A stretch of DNA of 64,000 nucleotides. Source: Branchipolynoe longqiensis. Its lineage: Eukaryota; Annelida; Polychaeta; Phyllodocida; Polynoidae. Below, piece after piece: positions 9,620-20,114 of the stretch. Each line of letters opens with the position of its first letter. Position 1 is the stretch's first letter. Position numbers and translations under genes: made by a program. The stretch is from contig CM059198.1 of the NCBI GenBank assembly GCA_030323885.1, positions 11,818,462 through 11,882,461 on the forward strand, in the 5' to 3' direction. Under the pieces are notes generated by a model that was given only the letters and a program-made list of their open reading frames with translations, searched no databases and had not been told where the DNA came from.

Positions 9620-10735
9620 TGACGGGCGAAGTCAGCGGGAGAGGAGGGGAGGGGGGGCGCAGAGGCCCTGAGGTGGGGGAGGTTGTGGAGGTAGGCGGTG
9701 TCGCCGGGGGAGGGGCGCCGGTAGCGGGGGTAGGGGCACCAGTGGGGGCGGGGCGGTGGTCGCGGGTGTCGGTTGTGGCAGGGGTGGTGATACACTGCTG
9801 GCGGGGAAAGGCAGGGGTAGCAGGGGGGCAGGGGTGGCAGGGGTGTGCGGGCCGGTGGTGGTGGTACACTGCTGGCGGGGAGCGGGGATGTGACATAATC
9901 GGCCTCCGCCGGGGTTATTATGTAATCGGCCGCTGCCGGGGCGGTTGAGAGGGCTACCAGCGCCCGGGATCTCCCGAGAGTTATGTAAGCCGAGGGGCGG
10001 TCCGAGGTTCGGCCGCCGCCAGGAGGAGCCAGTTCCGGCGCATTAAGGGGGACTTCCGGTCCGTGGAGGGCGACTGCGGGGGTGTGGATGACGGCGGGAC
10101 GGTTGAGGCGGGTTGTGACATCATCACAGGCGTGATGGGTGTGATGGTGGTGGTTGGTCAGGGGATGTGAAGGGCCCTCCTGGGGGCGCGCCGCTGCCTG
10201 GGGCTGAGGAAGCTCGGTCGGCGTGGTAGGGGGTGGAGCGGGGTTCCCCCCGTGTGCGCCTCGCCCGGTCCAGGTGGGGAGCTCGCTGCCAACGGACTAA
10301 AAATCCGCCGAGGCGATCGCGGGGGCGGCAGAGGCGCGTTCCCGTGTGCGTTCTGTAAAGCATATCGCCTCGCTATGGACTGTGAGGATACGCCTCACAT
10401 TCGCGCAGTATGCGCCTCATCGGCGGGGGCGAGGTCACACAAGGCGGGGTCCCAGTTCCAGGCCTCGCAGGGCACGCCATAGGCCTCGCGGGTGTAGGGG
10501 ATCCGGGCGTCGGCCTGGGCGGCGCGTGGCTGGGGGGCGGCCAGCGGGAGAGGAGCGCGAGGTGGAGGTATTGTTGCATAGGGAATACTGAGTCAATGTA
10601 ATACAACCGGTTACCGGTGAAGCCTTCGGTGTTAGAGCTTTAACATGCATGCCAAAATTGCTACTACCACTACTACCACCACCACCACTGCAAAGGCACA
10701 TAGACGAAAAACCCGGGCACATAGACGGAAAAAAA
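9620..10735 (-). pseudogene. Degraded gag-like region of element A
   Basis: The minus strand has no long intact frame but retains a piece near 10,430-10,520 reading TREAYGVPCEAWNW followed by an in-frame Cys. This matches the start of the Cys/His motif of the gag-like proteins of B and F. The second half of the motif is lost to a stop and frame changes. The rest is very GC-rich low-complexity sequence; antisense frames in it look like composition artefacts. Confidence 0.5.
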
Positions 10736-10847
10736 AACCCTCGCTGGTGACGAAGAAATTTATTTGGTAAATAAAATTTTGTTTGTTATTGTTGTTGCTA
10801 AATACAAAAGAGTTAACATCAACAACAGATGTAGGAGAGCCCGTTAC

Positions 10848-10965
10848 CTGTGCTGCGCGGGGTGATGCGGACAGTCGTGTCCATGTGACTGACGCTCAGC
10901 TGAGCGCACGGTGTCTTCCGGTCTGGGCGCGTCTCGGCGAGCAGCACCACCTGCACCGTCAGAAC
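10848..10965 (-). CDS. VPS13B: VPS13B-like exon 12
   Basis: This 118-nt exon has acceptor cctcctcag and donor gtaacg, entering in phase 0 and leaving in phase 1. It encodes VLTVQVVLLAETRPD, then AQLSVSHMD and VRITPRST. The match is to the VPS13B segment where a beta-strand-rich stretch precedes FLLKT. It joins exon 11 (...IRSIQ) in frame and exon 13 (G-ILQAIDL) by a split glycine codon. A minisatellite begins 26 nt upstream of the acceptor on the transcript side. Confidence 0.9.
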
Positions 10966-10990
10966 CTGAGGAGGAAGAGGAGTGAGGCAT

Positions 10991-11595
10991 CTGTACAGCA
11001 GCAGCGTGATGAGAGCCAAGAAGTGACACACCTGTAGTACAGCAGCAGTATGACGAGAGCCAAGAAGTGACACACCTGTAGTTCAGCAGCAGCGTGCGGA
11101 GAACCAAGAAGTAACACACATGTAGTACAGCAGCAGCTTGACGAGAATCAAGAAGTAACACACATGTAGCAGCAGCATTCCGAGAACCAAGAAGTGATGC
11201 ACATATAGTACAGAAGCAGCATGCCGAGAACCAAGAACAACACATATGTAGTACCGCAGTAGCGTGCCGAGAACCAAGAAGTGATGCACATGTACTACAA
11301 CAGCAGCATGACGAGAACCAAGAAGAAACACACATGTAGTACCGCAGTAGCGTGCCAAGAAGCAAGAAGTAACACACATGTAGTACAGCAGCAGCGTGAC
11401 GAGAGCCAAGAAGTGACACACATTTAGTACAGAAGCAGCAGGACAAGAGCCAAGTAACACACATGTAGTACAGCAGCAGCATGGCGAGAACCAAGAAGTA
11501 ACACACATGTAGTATAGCAGCAGCGTGACGAGAACAAAGAAGTAACACATATGTAGTACAGCAGCAGCGTGAGAGCCAAGAAGTGACACACCTAT
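10991..11595. repeat. Minisatellite, about 45-bp unit, about 13 copies
   Basis: The unit is close to TGTAGTACAGCAGCAGCGTGACGAGA plus CCAAGAAGTGACACACA, with drift and a few shortened units. Long frames exist on the minus strand only because the unit is a multiple of three and lacks stops there. They are not genes. The array starts 26 bp from exon 12. Confidence 0.85.
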
Positions 11596-11599
11596 TTCT

Positions 11600-11745
11600 G
11601 CCATTCCAGGGCGAGTATCATAACCATTAGACTATCTAGGATCCCTGATACAATCAACCTACCCACACCTATCTATGGATGTGGCTCCTTGCTTATAAGA
11701 TCAGTGAAGACTACTGCACTCGTCCCACTGGAATTTTAAGTCTTT
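11600..11745 (-). repeat. SINE-B fragment
   Basis: It carries ATAACCATTAGACTATCTAGGATCCCTGATACAATC and ACTCGTCCCACTGGAATTTTAAGTC, the reverse of the SINE-B head and its 5' leader. The downstream half is missing where the minisatellite begins. Confidence 0.6.
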
Positions 11746-11756
11746 CAAACTGTTGA

Positions 11757-12103
11757 TGTCCATAAGTTGGTTGTTAGAGCTTTACATCCTGGCAACATCT
11801 AAGGTCATAACAGGATGGGTACTGACTTGTGACAGTGCACACTCATGGCAACTTTATAGTGCTGCCCCACTGGGAAATCAGGCTGCTGGCACCATGACCT
11901 GATATCCCACTCAGTCACATTATCCGGACACTGAGCTAACCAGTCCTTGCCCTATCCTATTAATGCCGAGCGAGGCTAGGAAGCGACAAGTATCAAATTT
12001 AAAGTCATTGGTTTGACTCGACCGGAAACCAAACTCCCGACCATCCGCACGCAAGGACCGCGCTCTACCGATTAAGCTACTGTGCCCGGTTGTCCATAAG
12101 TTG
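11757..12103 (-). repeat. SINE-A, full length, with 13-bp target duplication
   Basis: On the minus strand it starts with a tRNA-like head, here with drift, and ends ...GATGTTGCCAGGATGTAAAGC. TGTCCATAAGTTG flanks both sides (11,757-11,769 and 12,091-12,103), a target-site duplication. The body is about 320 bp. It is the best-bounded member of a family with at least ten copies in the window. Confidence 0.8.
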
Positions 12104-12530
12104 CTTAATGCTTATAGGTAGTCAAAAATGTGCAAAACCGCGGTCCGCTCAGCTACGTTTAATGTTTTAATGACATTTTATTGACAGATATCTCCGGTGT
12201 TTACGATTCAATTTCAATAAGAAATATACCAAAAGAAGGCTCTATGTCTGGTCTACATGAGTGTGTAATTACTTGGATTATAATCTTTAAAAGAATAAAA
12301 ATTAACCTTGACCCAGAAAGTTTCTACTGGCACCAACTCAGGCAGTGTAAGGAACTGGGTGTGAGCCCCACTCTCTACATGCCCTATTCCAACATTCAGT
12401 GTTGGAAGTACCTTCTTATAAGCTATTTGAGACCTAGACCAATCAAAAGGGCTGTTACTCAGCTTCATTTACATATCCAAAATGGCCACTCCTGACTTCC
12501 TTTTGGCATGAATAGAGTTGATATTACAGT
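12104..12530. other. Intron sequence, no feature recognised
   Basis: An open frame of 104 codons at 12,181-12,495 (plus) has no recognisable motif and no splice-site support, so I do not call it a gene. Confidence 0.4.
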
Positions 12531-12532
12531 TA

Positions 12533-12945
12533 AACTCGACTTACCTGTAAGTTGATGTATAACTCAGTTTCTTTTGAATCTGCGAACACGAAGACAAGGA
12601 TCAGAGGAAGAGTATAAATAGCCTGCACCAGTCGTGCCCCATTCATCCGTCGTAGTATGAATCTAATCTAATAAAAACTTACTGACCCCCCCGCCCTTGT
12701 AATTTAATTTCTTCCTTCATTAACACCCTATTATAGGTAGAAATAACCCGAATGTAAAATCATTATTTTTACTATATATCTCAGTTTCTTGGGTGTGGGT
12801 AGGTGGGCCCCTGATCGTTGTCTTTGTGTTCGTAAGATTTGAAGGAATCTAAGTTACACGTCAACTTACAGGTAAGTCTAGCTTAACTAACATTCTTACC
12901 TCATCTTCCGAACACTGGAAGCCAAGTCCCGGGGAGAGACTTCGT
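12533..12945. repeat. Element D 3' terminal region with nested inverted repeats
   Basis: The block at 12,533-12,605 (from CGACTTACCTGTAAGTTGA to GACAAGGATCAG) recurs inverted at 12,812-12,895. Between them is TATAAATA with CTGCACCAGTCGTGCCCCATTCA, the inverse of the 5' end. At 12,902-12,945 the word ACACTGGAAGCCAAGTCCCGGGGAGAG matches the outermost 5' end. This resembles DIRS inverted terminal repeats plus an internal complementary region; the assignment is inference. Confidence 0.55.
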
Positions 12946-13187
12946 AGCTTATTAACAGATTTTCTGAATCCTTGTTTTAATATATTCTTATCTTATGTAT
13001 GTGCTTGTTCTTGTCGTATGTTTATTAATCTATATGTATATATATTTTTTCCATCAATTAAGTCAACAATCGATATTAAAGTATATATATACTTTACAGT
13101 TTTCTTTTTTTAAATTAACACTTAAAAACCATCCTGTTCATCGTACATTATTCATCGTTTCCAGTAATGCTATTTGGATGTTAGCTC

Positions 13188-14159
13188 TTAGCATCCCGCC
13201 ATGATGCATTCCTCAGTATGGCGTTGAGATTCGCACCCAAGTCTCTGGCTTCTGAGGCCGCAGCCCCTCTTGGTACTGTGGGCCCTGTATTGGGCCGTAT
13301 TTATGCCTGCTTTAGACAAAAGATCTATCGTCCAACGGGCTGGTGTTGCCCTAGATATTGCACGAAACGGTGCGATGTATGATAACAGCAGTGGATTTTT
13401 GCCCTTTCTTACAGGCGCCGTGCGTTCTATACATCTTGAAAGTGTCCTTACGATACATAATTTCTTATTCTTAGGGTACGCGTAGAGCGTGATCAAACTC
13501 AGCAGTTGTCCAAGTTGATTGTGTTTTAGGAGTTTCTTCATACTAAACGTAATTGCCTTCTTTGTGCACATCATCATATCTATACTTAAGCTCAAAATCG
13601 TCTGGCCCCTGTGAGAGGTTACCAGGCGCAACAAAATTACAAGTTTATATGATAAGAATTTCAATGACATGTTCGTATTGGAGCCTAATTTTTCGACCCA
13701 TAACAACACTACACCTACCTACCAGAAATTTGAACACCTCGGTTGTGGAGGTCATTGCTCGTATCAACTCTTCCAGAACCAACAAATTAAGAATTGTTTC
13801 CCAACAGTCTTACACCCTTCTCTTGGAAGAACTAGACTTAATGCACATCGTGCTGTATTAATAGCACTATACCCGACACCAGTTTCAAAGTACATACTTA
13901 AATAATTCAAAATGTCAGAAATCTCCGGATTTAGTGTAGGTACATCATATTCGTAGGCCCAGAGGGACCACCTATTAAGATGGGTTGTGTAACTCTTCCG
14001 AGTGGACGGTCTCCAGGTAAATGCAAAACAGTTCAAAATCTTTTTCTTTAAGTTAAAGTTTCTCAATGCGTGGGCCAAAAAAGGAAGTCCTGTAGGCCCT
14101 GGCATGTTTGTGTAGCAGTGGAAACCATGGTTGCCCCGTCCAATGGGGCGCCACCACAA
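13188..14159 (-). pseudogene. Tyrosine recombinase of element D
   Basis: The N-terminal core-binding part (13,764-14,159) reads WRPSTRKSYTTHLNRWSLWA and GYSAINTARCALSLVLP, a DIRS recombinase signature. The catalytic part (13,188-13,709) has SHRGQT at about 13,601-13,618 and RAHSTKRG, the H-x-x-R-like box, at about 13,270-13,290. The two parts are in different frames. The nucleophilic tyrosine region at the extreme C-terminus is not visible in frame. Confidence 0.8.
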
Positions 14160-14306
14160 TCGCCCATGTCACATCATCCTGGATTTTCCTTACCACTCTC
14201 GGCAGTATCCTGAACGGTGGAAAACAAACATATCAGTCCATGGAAACGTGAAAGCATCTGTCTTCCAATTATCAGGATCTGGTTCCCAGCTGACATATTT
14301 CGGTAG

Positions 14307-14990
14307 TTAATGATTTAATCTAGAAGTGAATAAATCCACTTGTGGTGTGTCAAAATGTTCACAGATATCAAGAAAAATGTCTGGATTTAACGACCATTCT
14401 AAGTGATTTTTAAATCTTCTAGATCGCAAATCTGCCAGGACATCATCCACCCCGGGGATGCGTGTAACTGAAAGCCAACTGTCTTTACTTTGTGCCCACG
14501 ACCAAATTTCCTTAGCCACTGCTAAGCATTGTCCCGAATGTGTGCCTCCCATGTTTTTTTACATGTGCTAACGCTGTTGTGTTGTCCGTTCTTATAAGTA
14601 TATGCAAGCTTGGCTGTGTACATAGACTTTTGAGTCCAAATAAAATCGCTTTTAATTCTAACGGATTTATGTGATCTTCTGACATGAGCCAGCGACTCCC
14701 TGTCTGTCCTGTATGAGTGTGTGCACCCCATCCTAGCTCTGATGCATCCTTATATAACTATATCTGGACCTGTCTTTCTTATCTTACAGGAGTTTTTCAT
14801 GTTCTGGATCCACCAATCTATCTCCTCTAGTCCTTCCGAAGCGATCCACATAAAAGCGTCAAAATCTCCTTTCTCACCTTTCAAAGCCTTAATGTTGTTC
14901 CTCTCCAAAGCTTTAAAGTGCGCACCTGCATATACTCAACCGCCGGGGTGTAAGCCACAAATGAACCAATTAGGCCAGCTACTTCCCTAA
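14307..14990 (-). pseudogene. RNase H region of element D
   Basis: The minus frames read VTRIPGVDDVLADLRSRRFK and HLEWSLNP, then TPQVDLFTSRLNH, the conserved end of DIRS-type RNase H. A further block lies at 14,522-14,731 in another frame. At least two frameshifts separate it from the RT. Confidence 0.7.
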
Positions 14991-14999
14991 TCATAGGTA

Positions 15000-16000
15000 A
15001 CTCTTGATTCATGAATGTTTCAACAAAGTCGTCTACCGCTGACTGACAGTCTTCTTTCGATTCTCCCAGAATAAAACAATCGTCTATGTATGGGAAGCAG
15101 ACATGTCCTAACTCACCCGTTTTTCCAACACTGGTTTTAGCAATTTCGTAAACACCCTTGGTCCCGGAGAAAGGCCATTCAGCAGAACCTGATACTCAAA
15201 AATGTTATTATGCCAGATAAACCTCAAATATTTTCGGTGACTATGGGAGATGGGTATTGAATAATACGCATCAGTGAGATCGGCACTAGCTATCCAATTT
15301 CCTGTTTCTAATAAATCAAGCGTCGAATTCAGATTAAACATCTTAAAATGTTTATATTCAATTAGTTTGCTTAATATAGTTAAATCTAGTATCATACGAT
15401 ATTTCCCGTTTGACTTAGGTCTTCACAAAATATTTGAGATGCATTGACAACTGGTTCGATCTGACATAACACTCCTTTTCTTAACAAGTCATGAATTTCT
15501 TCTTCTACAAAGTTAGACTCTCCAACAGTCATAAACAATGGTCTGGGTAGTTTAGTTTGCAATGGCTGACACAGGAAAGTTATTTCAAAACCGTTAACAC
15601 AGTTTATAATCCAAGTAGCTGACGTAATTTTCATCCAATTAGTTAGATAATTGACTATATTTCGCGCTTTGAACGTTTTCTTTATAGCAACAGGTTTTAT
15701 CCCCATGTCAGGCTCACTCACCTGTACGGGTGACTCTACTACCCCTGTTTGTTGTTGTTGCGCCTCTAGCGCCTGCCCTCTTTGTGTGAATTGGTAATTC
15801 GTCGCACCTGAGTAGCCTGCCTGGTTTCCTTGACGGGCACTCCAAGTTGAGTATGGTGCGGCCCGAGCTTCAGGGATGGTCTTAATACCTGTGTATTGAC
15901 CGGCTATCTCATTTATGGCCTTCTTGGATTTGTGTACGCCTGCCAGATTCTCGTCTATTTCAATTCTTTCTTTTATGGGCTTACAAATCTTTTTGTACAA
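15000..16000 (-). pseudogene. Reverse transcriptase of element D
   Basis: Two overlapping frames (15,392-16,000 and 15,108-15,395) carry EEEIHDLLRKGV, then DLTILSKLIEYKHFKM, SADLTDAYYSIPI and LNGLSPGPRVFTK. The active site FPYIDDCF lies at about 15,080-15,110 in a third frame. YIDD is kept, but the gene is split. The closest relative in the window is element E. Confidence 0.8.
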
Positions 16001-16758
16001 CTCTTGTAACTGACTGTGTAGAGTGCCCTCCCATAACTCTTCAGACAGCCTGAAATCTCTACGTAGAGGTACACTCTCGACAGCAGCGGCTGTTGTACGG
16101 TTTGTTCTGGCTGGGGCTGGCAGCTTGTCAGCCCGCCCACTGTCATGGCAGTTTCTGACACCGGCTGTTTGCTCATTATCTTTTGAAGCAACGTCAAAGG
16201 GCTAGGCTCTACTCGTTCTTCTGACAACGTCAACGGGCTAGGCTCTACTCGTTCTTCTGACAACGTCAACGGGCTAGGCTCTACTCGTTCTTCTGATGGC
16301 TCATTCTCATCGTCAGTCTCCCAGCCATAATCATGCAAGTCTCCAAATACCTGCTCATTATCCACACTACCTGCCGACAGCAAGTCACCACCACCTGTTC
16401 ATGACTGACATCTTCTAAATTAGGGTGGTCATCATACATGGCACATGCTCTCACCTTCCATCTCCAAATGAGGTTGTACCACTTGTGTATGAACAGCGCC
16501 TTGTCTTGTGTGTTCTGAATTAGCCAGCATGTCCACATAAACCGCATTCTTTTCAGTGAGGTCTTTCATTTCTCTAAAGAGAGACCTCATTTCTGACAAC
16601 TCATTCGTATCCTGTGTCGCCATGTTGCTCGTAGTGGGCATGTGCACAGGTACCATTTTAGTTTTATGTGGCTGTTTCTTCTTTTTTCCCACTGTTTGAG
16701 CCTCAGGTTCAGAGTCACTTAATGCATGTGGCTCAGGTCTCGGTGTGTCTGCAGACAT
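15973..16758 (-). pseudogene. Gag-like region of element D
   Basis: Three overlapping minus frames are rich in charged and proline residues. The frame at 15,973-16,383 holds three copies of a 12-residue repeat, EERVEPSPLTLS, encoded by a 36-bp tandem repeat at about 16,190-16,300. No zinc motif is seen. Position before RT suggests a structural protein; its function is not shown by sequence. Confidence 0.45.
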
Positions 16759-17764
16759 GCTGATAATGTGGGGCGTCCGTTTCGACCTTCTGCGGATGTG
16801 TGCACGGCGTCGCTACTGGGGACTGAACGAGTTGTGTGGCACCTCACAGAAGTTCGTCTAGTTCAGCGTAAGTATTCTGCAAAATAAAGTTTGCAGATAA
16901 GTAAACCGTACATGTATGTGTAAAAGAAAATTCAACCAACCTGAAACATTCAAGTATTTCCGTCGCCGTTACATTATATTCCATTCCATTCCGAAGTAGA
17001 ACTCTAGCATGAAATGAAATCCGTATGGTGTACACTCACCTTCGCACTACGTGCTGACGGTCCGATTGCCGGCTGTTGACTGAATGGGGCACTTGCTTTT
17101 AGGGGGTTTGTAACCTTAAGACGGTTACCGGCTGCAAAACTGCAGCAATATAGAAAGGCCCCGATAAATGGGTCCAATCTTTGGTTGAAGATTAACATTC
17201 AGGTGGGACGGTTGTAGAAGCTGGGGATGTCTTTACAACATTCAAAATGGCAAAGTGTTGGGGGCGGCCCCGAATCACTCTGGTCCGGCGGTAGCAGAGC
17301 ACTCTTATCCAGCAACAGCAGCAAGGGTTCAGGAGGAAGGGACGGGCAAAGGTGGGTCCAGCAGGTTCCAGCAACAAGAACAAAGCGAGAGAAACGATAA
17401 GGTACAGAGCCCCACTCAAGCAAACAACTCCCTTGATCAGGGAGAGAAGTAAGCCCGGGAGAAAAAAAAATGTGTAGAGTATAGGACAGAGAAAGGAGGA
17501 GAGTTGAGTCAAAGGACCGTGTCTCTTTGCTCTATGGTGACCAGCCGGCGAGCCAAAGACACGGACAGAGTAAGAGTAGAAAGTGAAATGCTGGGGGGCT
17601 CCCCCTCCTGGAACTCTTTTCAGACATTATCAAGGAGGAGCATGGCCAGCAGAGGACATAGAGAGAGGTGTGGACGAACTGCGGTCCGGATAGCAAGTGA
17701 ATGGGGCACGACTTGCGCAGACTATTTATACTCTCCCTGGGACTTGACTTCCAGTGTTAGAAAG
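16759..17764 (-). promoter_or_regulatory. Element D 5' region with TATA box
   Basis: The minus strand reads from 17,764: ACTGGAAGTCAAGTCCCAGGGAGAG, then TATAAATAG, then CAAGTCGTGCCCCATTCAC. A related GAATGGGGCAC word recurs at about 17,088. Transcription of D could start here. The remaining sequence to the gag frames has no clear gene. Confidence 0.45.
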
Positions 17765-18830
17765 ATGATGTAAGAATCAAAGTTGTTTTTCAATTGATTT
17801 TGCCACTTTTAGACTACTGACACTTACAAAATAAATAGTATTGGAAAGAGGAATATTTACTCTACATGCCTATCATAAATCTAAATTAACAACTAATCAT
17901 ATGCTCAATACTGAGCTGCTGAAACTGGCGACAAACGGCCGTATCCGCCGACCCTGTACTAACACTAGAATCAACCATGACTGTTAATGGGACCGTGCAA
18001 GCGTCTCAATTCTCAAAATAATTATCAGTGAAAAGAGGAATCTTTTTTCTACAAGACCATAATAAAATGTAAATTAACAGCTAGTCAAATGGCCAACAGC
18101 AAGCTGCTGAAACTGGCTAAAAATCGGACGTATTCGACGACCCTATGTTGTCACTAGAACAACAATGGCTGTAGATGGCACTGCTTAAGTTACTGGGCAA
18201 GTGACCAGGTTTCTTTATTCTCCGCATCTAAATTGTTCTACAATTTCAGTTTGTATCTCTGATCAATTTGAAAAATATGCCAGCATGGAGGGCTTTTAAT
18301 TCTGATTATTTTGGTACAAAATAGCGAGGGGTAGGACAAGTAAAACAAGAGTTGTGGTTTTTATAGAGGGTTTTTCCCACAGATTTTATTATTGACAGTG
18401 AGCGCAAATTGTTGAATTTAGCAAGTTTAACACTGAATTTTTGAAAGAATAATGAAGATACATGTTTGCACAAAATTGAGCCTGTTATTTGTAGTGGGGC
18501 TAATGGAATACTTTAATATTGGACATGTTATATGCAAAATAACTTTAACGTGGGACCTTAAAAACCAGGATTTCTCTAATTTGGAATCGTGAAAACTAAA
18601 TATTAAAAAGGGCGTAACCTCAGAAGTATTCAAATGATCTACATGTATTCTATACCACTGGAATCAGATTAAAAGAATCTGTGTAAATATATAACATTTA
18701 ATATTGCACTGTTGAATAAAAAAAACCACTTTGGACTACCGTTATACACATACAGGCAATGCACTTACATATGTAATATATTATATATAGTATAGTTATA
18801 TCTTACCTGGGTACAGATGATGGGTAACTG
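17765..18830. other. AT-rich intron with a diverged 190-bp direct duplication
   Basis: Two diverged copies of about 160 bp, at about 17,842-18,000 and 18,031-18,190, share GAGGAAT..TT..TCTACA, CTGCTGAAACTGGC and CACTAGAA blocks. The rest to 18,830 shows no gene or element. Confidence 0.45.
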
Positions 18831-18957
18831 TTGTTTTCCCGAGGTATAAGCCTCGGATAGTTGTGGGCTAGAGAGAAGGAAGCACATCCGGGTCCAGCAA
18901 TCTTTACCTACTTATTCAGGATAAAAATGATTTGAAACGCCACGATACGCCACAAAA

Positions 18958-19270
18958 ATGCCACTAAGGAGATCAACACGCAATGCAACTCAACAAAAGC
19001 AGGGTAACACTGCTAAACAATGTGGATGCCCGAAGTAAAAAAAGGCTGAGCATACAAAACAAATGGAGGAAAATAATGACGAACCAGGGGCGGCCTCCAT
19101 CACGACCGAACCGCCGCCGCTAAACATCGGCCTCAACGACGGCATATTGAAAGCCATACAGTCATTGATGGGGAACCAATTGCAAAGTCTCCGTACGGAT
19201 CTGATGGCAAACATGGAGGCTCGGATGGATGCATTTGAGGCAAACAACCAAAACCGTAGTGAGTGGCATG
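18958..19270 (+). pseudogene. Gag-like protein of element B, 5' part
   Basis: It starts at an ATG at 18,958 (MPLRRSTRNATQQ). A stop or shift occurs at the A-rich tract near 19,037, and an open frame continues from 19,063 with MEENNDEPGAAS and a predicted helical stretch. The Gypsy element is inserted at 19,270. Function is inferred from position only. Confidence 0.5.
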
Positions 19271-19386
19271 TGTAAAGGAACGTGTCGACACTGTGAGCTT
19301 TGTGATGGAACTGGTTTATTTACCTCGTCTGTTCCCGGCATGCCCTCGTCATGACTCACCATGACAACTCCCCAGGATACATAACA
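19271..19386 (-). repeat. Gypsy 3' LTR
   Basis: A 116-bp LTR, the downstream one on the minus strand. It differs from the other LTR by G versus A within CCCTC(G/A)TCATG. Confidence 0.95.
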
Positions 19387-20114
19387 TCTCCTTTCCATAC
19401 AACGGCTTAAATAGTATAATGTTAAACTCTGATCAAATCGATCCTAACAATGGATACCTTCAACTTAATGGTAAAAAAAGTGACATCATATATGGATTAG
19501 GCCTTAACGTCTTATTCTTATATAACTAACAATATTAGATACATCTTCCATTTGTCCTATATTTGTTCTGGAACACGTGTATCTAACTCAGTTACATTAA
19601 GATTGGTATCTTGCTTGTATATGAGTGCGTGACATATATCCATGTATATTGATACAGATCTCTTATTGTAAATGTAACAAGTGACATCATATATTAATTA
19701 ATTAAGGCTTCAATGGTTTATAAAATTAACAACAATAGAAATGGGTTTCATATGTCACACATGGTTATCGAGCATTTGTCGCCGATCCAGGTACGTTATG
19801 ACAGGTATAATACTTGCACATGAATGTCCGACATAACGAATCCTTCCGTGATAAATACACATTTGTTGTAAAGGTAACAACTGACATAATTTAGTATATA
19901 TTACATTTGAATTTTTTACTTAAGTTTATTCTTAGTCCATAACAAGTGTGAAATAAAACTTACAGGGGTCTCCTTACATGTAATAGTCCTTATTTTTAAG
20001 TGTTTATTCTGTAATACGACTAACTACGTTCGCTCTTTTATGGCATGTAACCCACCAGGGTATGTAACGTCTTGTAAGTCCATTGTGTCATTCTTAAACA
20101 CTATTTTCTGGGAT

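Larger units (their letters stand above)
7305..10735 (-). mobile_element. Ngaro-like YR retrotransposon A, GC-rich, internally deleted
   Basis: Minus-strand order from the right: remnants of a gag-like protein (about 10,124-10,722), RT N-terminus (9017-9610), RT middle, RNase H, then the recombinase C-terminus (7695-7946) and a terminal repeat region to about 7310. It is much more GC-rich than the introns and closely matches element C at 54.3-57.5 kb. The RT active-site block and the first two thirds of the recombinase are deleted. The right limit is approximate. RT-RNase H before the recombinase, plus the 3' repeat layout shared with C, points to the Ngaro branch of YR retrotransposons. Confidence 0.75.
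12533..17764 (-). mobile_element. DIRS-like YR retrotransposon D
   Basis: Minus-strand order: 5' terminal region (17,690-17,764), gag-like frames (about 15,973-16,758), RT (15,060-16,000), RNase H (14,307-14,990), tyrosine recombinase (13,188-14,159), 3' terminal region (12,533-12,945). The sequence GAGTATAAATAG.CTGC followed by AGTCGTGCCCCATTCA occurs at 12,612-12,650 on plus and 17,697-17,737 on minus. This gives the inverted ends expected of DIRS1-type elements. The genes are broken by many frameshifts. Confidence 0.7.

Noticed and set aside
7671..10591. Several plus-strand frames of 60-140 codons in element A
   Set aside because: Antisense to the GC-rich retrotransposon genes; no homology and typical of high-GC antisense frames.
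11031..11590. CRISPR-like regular repeats
   Set aside because: Units are contiguous with no unique spacers, in an animal intron; an ordinary minisatellite.
10844..11604. Minus-strand frames of 234 and 173 codons rich in Leu, Cys and Tyr
   Set aside because: They are translations of the 45-bp minisatellite; one also overlaps exon 12 in a wrong frame.
12181..12495. Plus-strand frame of 104 codons as a possible gene
   Set aside because: No recognisable domain, no splice sites in keeping with VPS13B, and AT-rich context.
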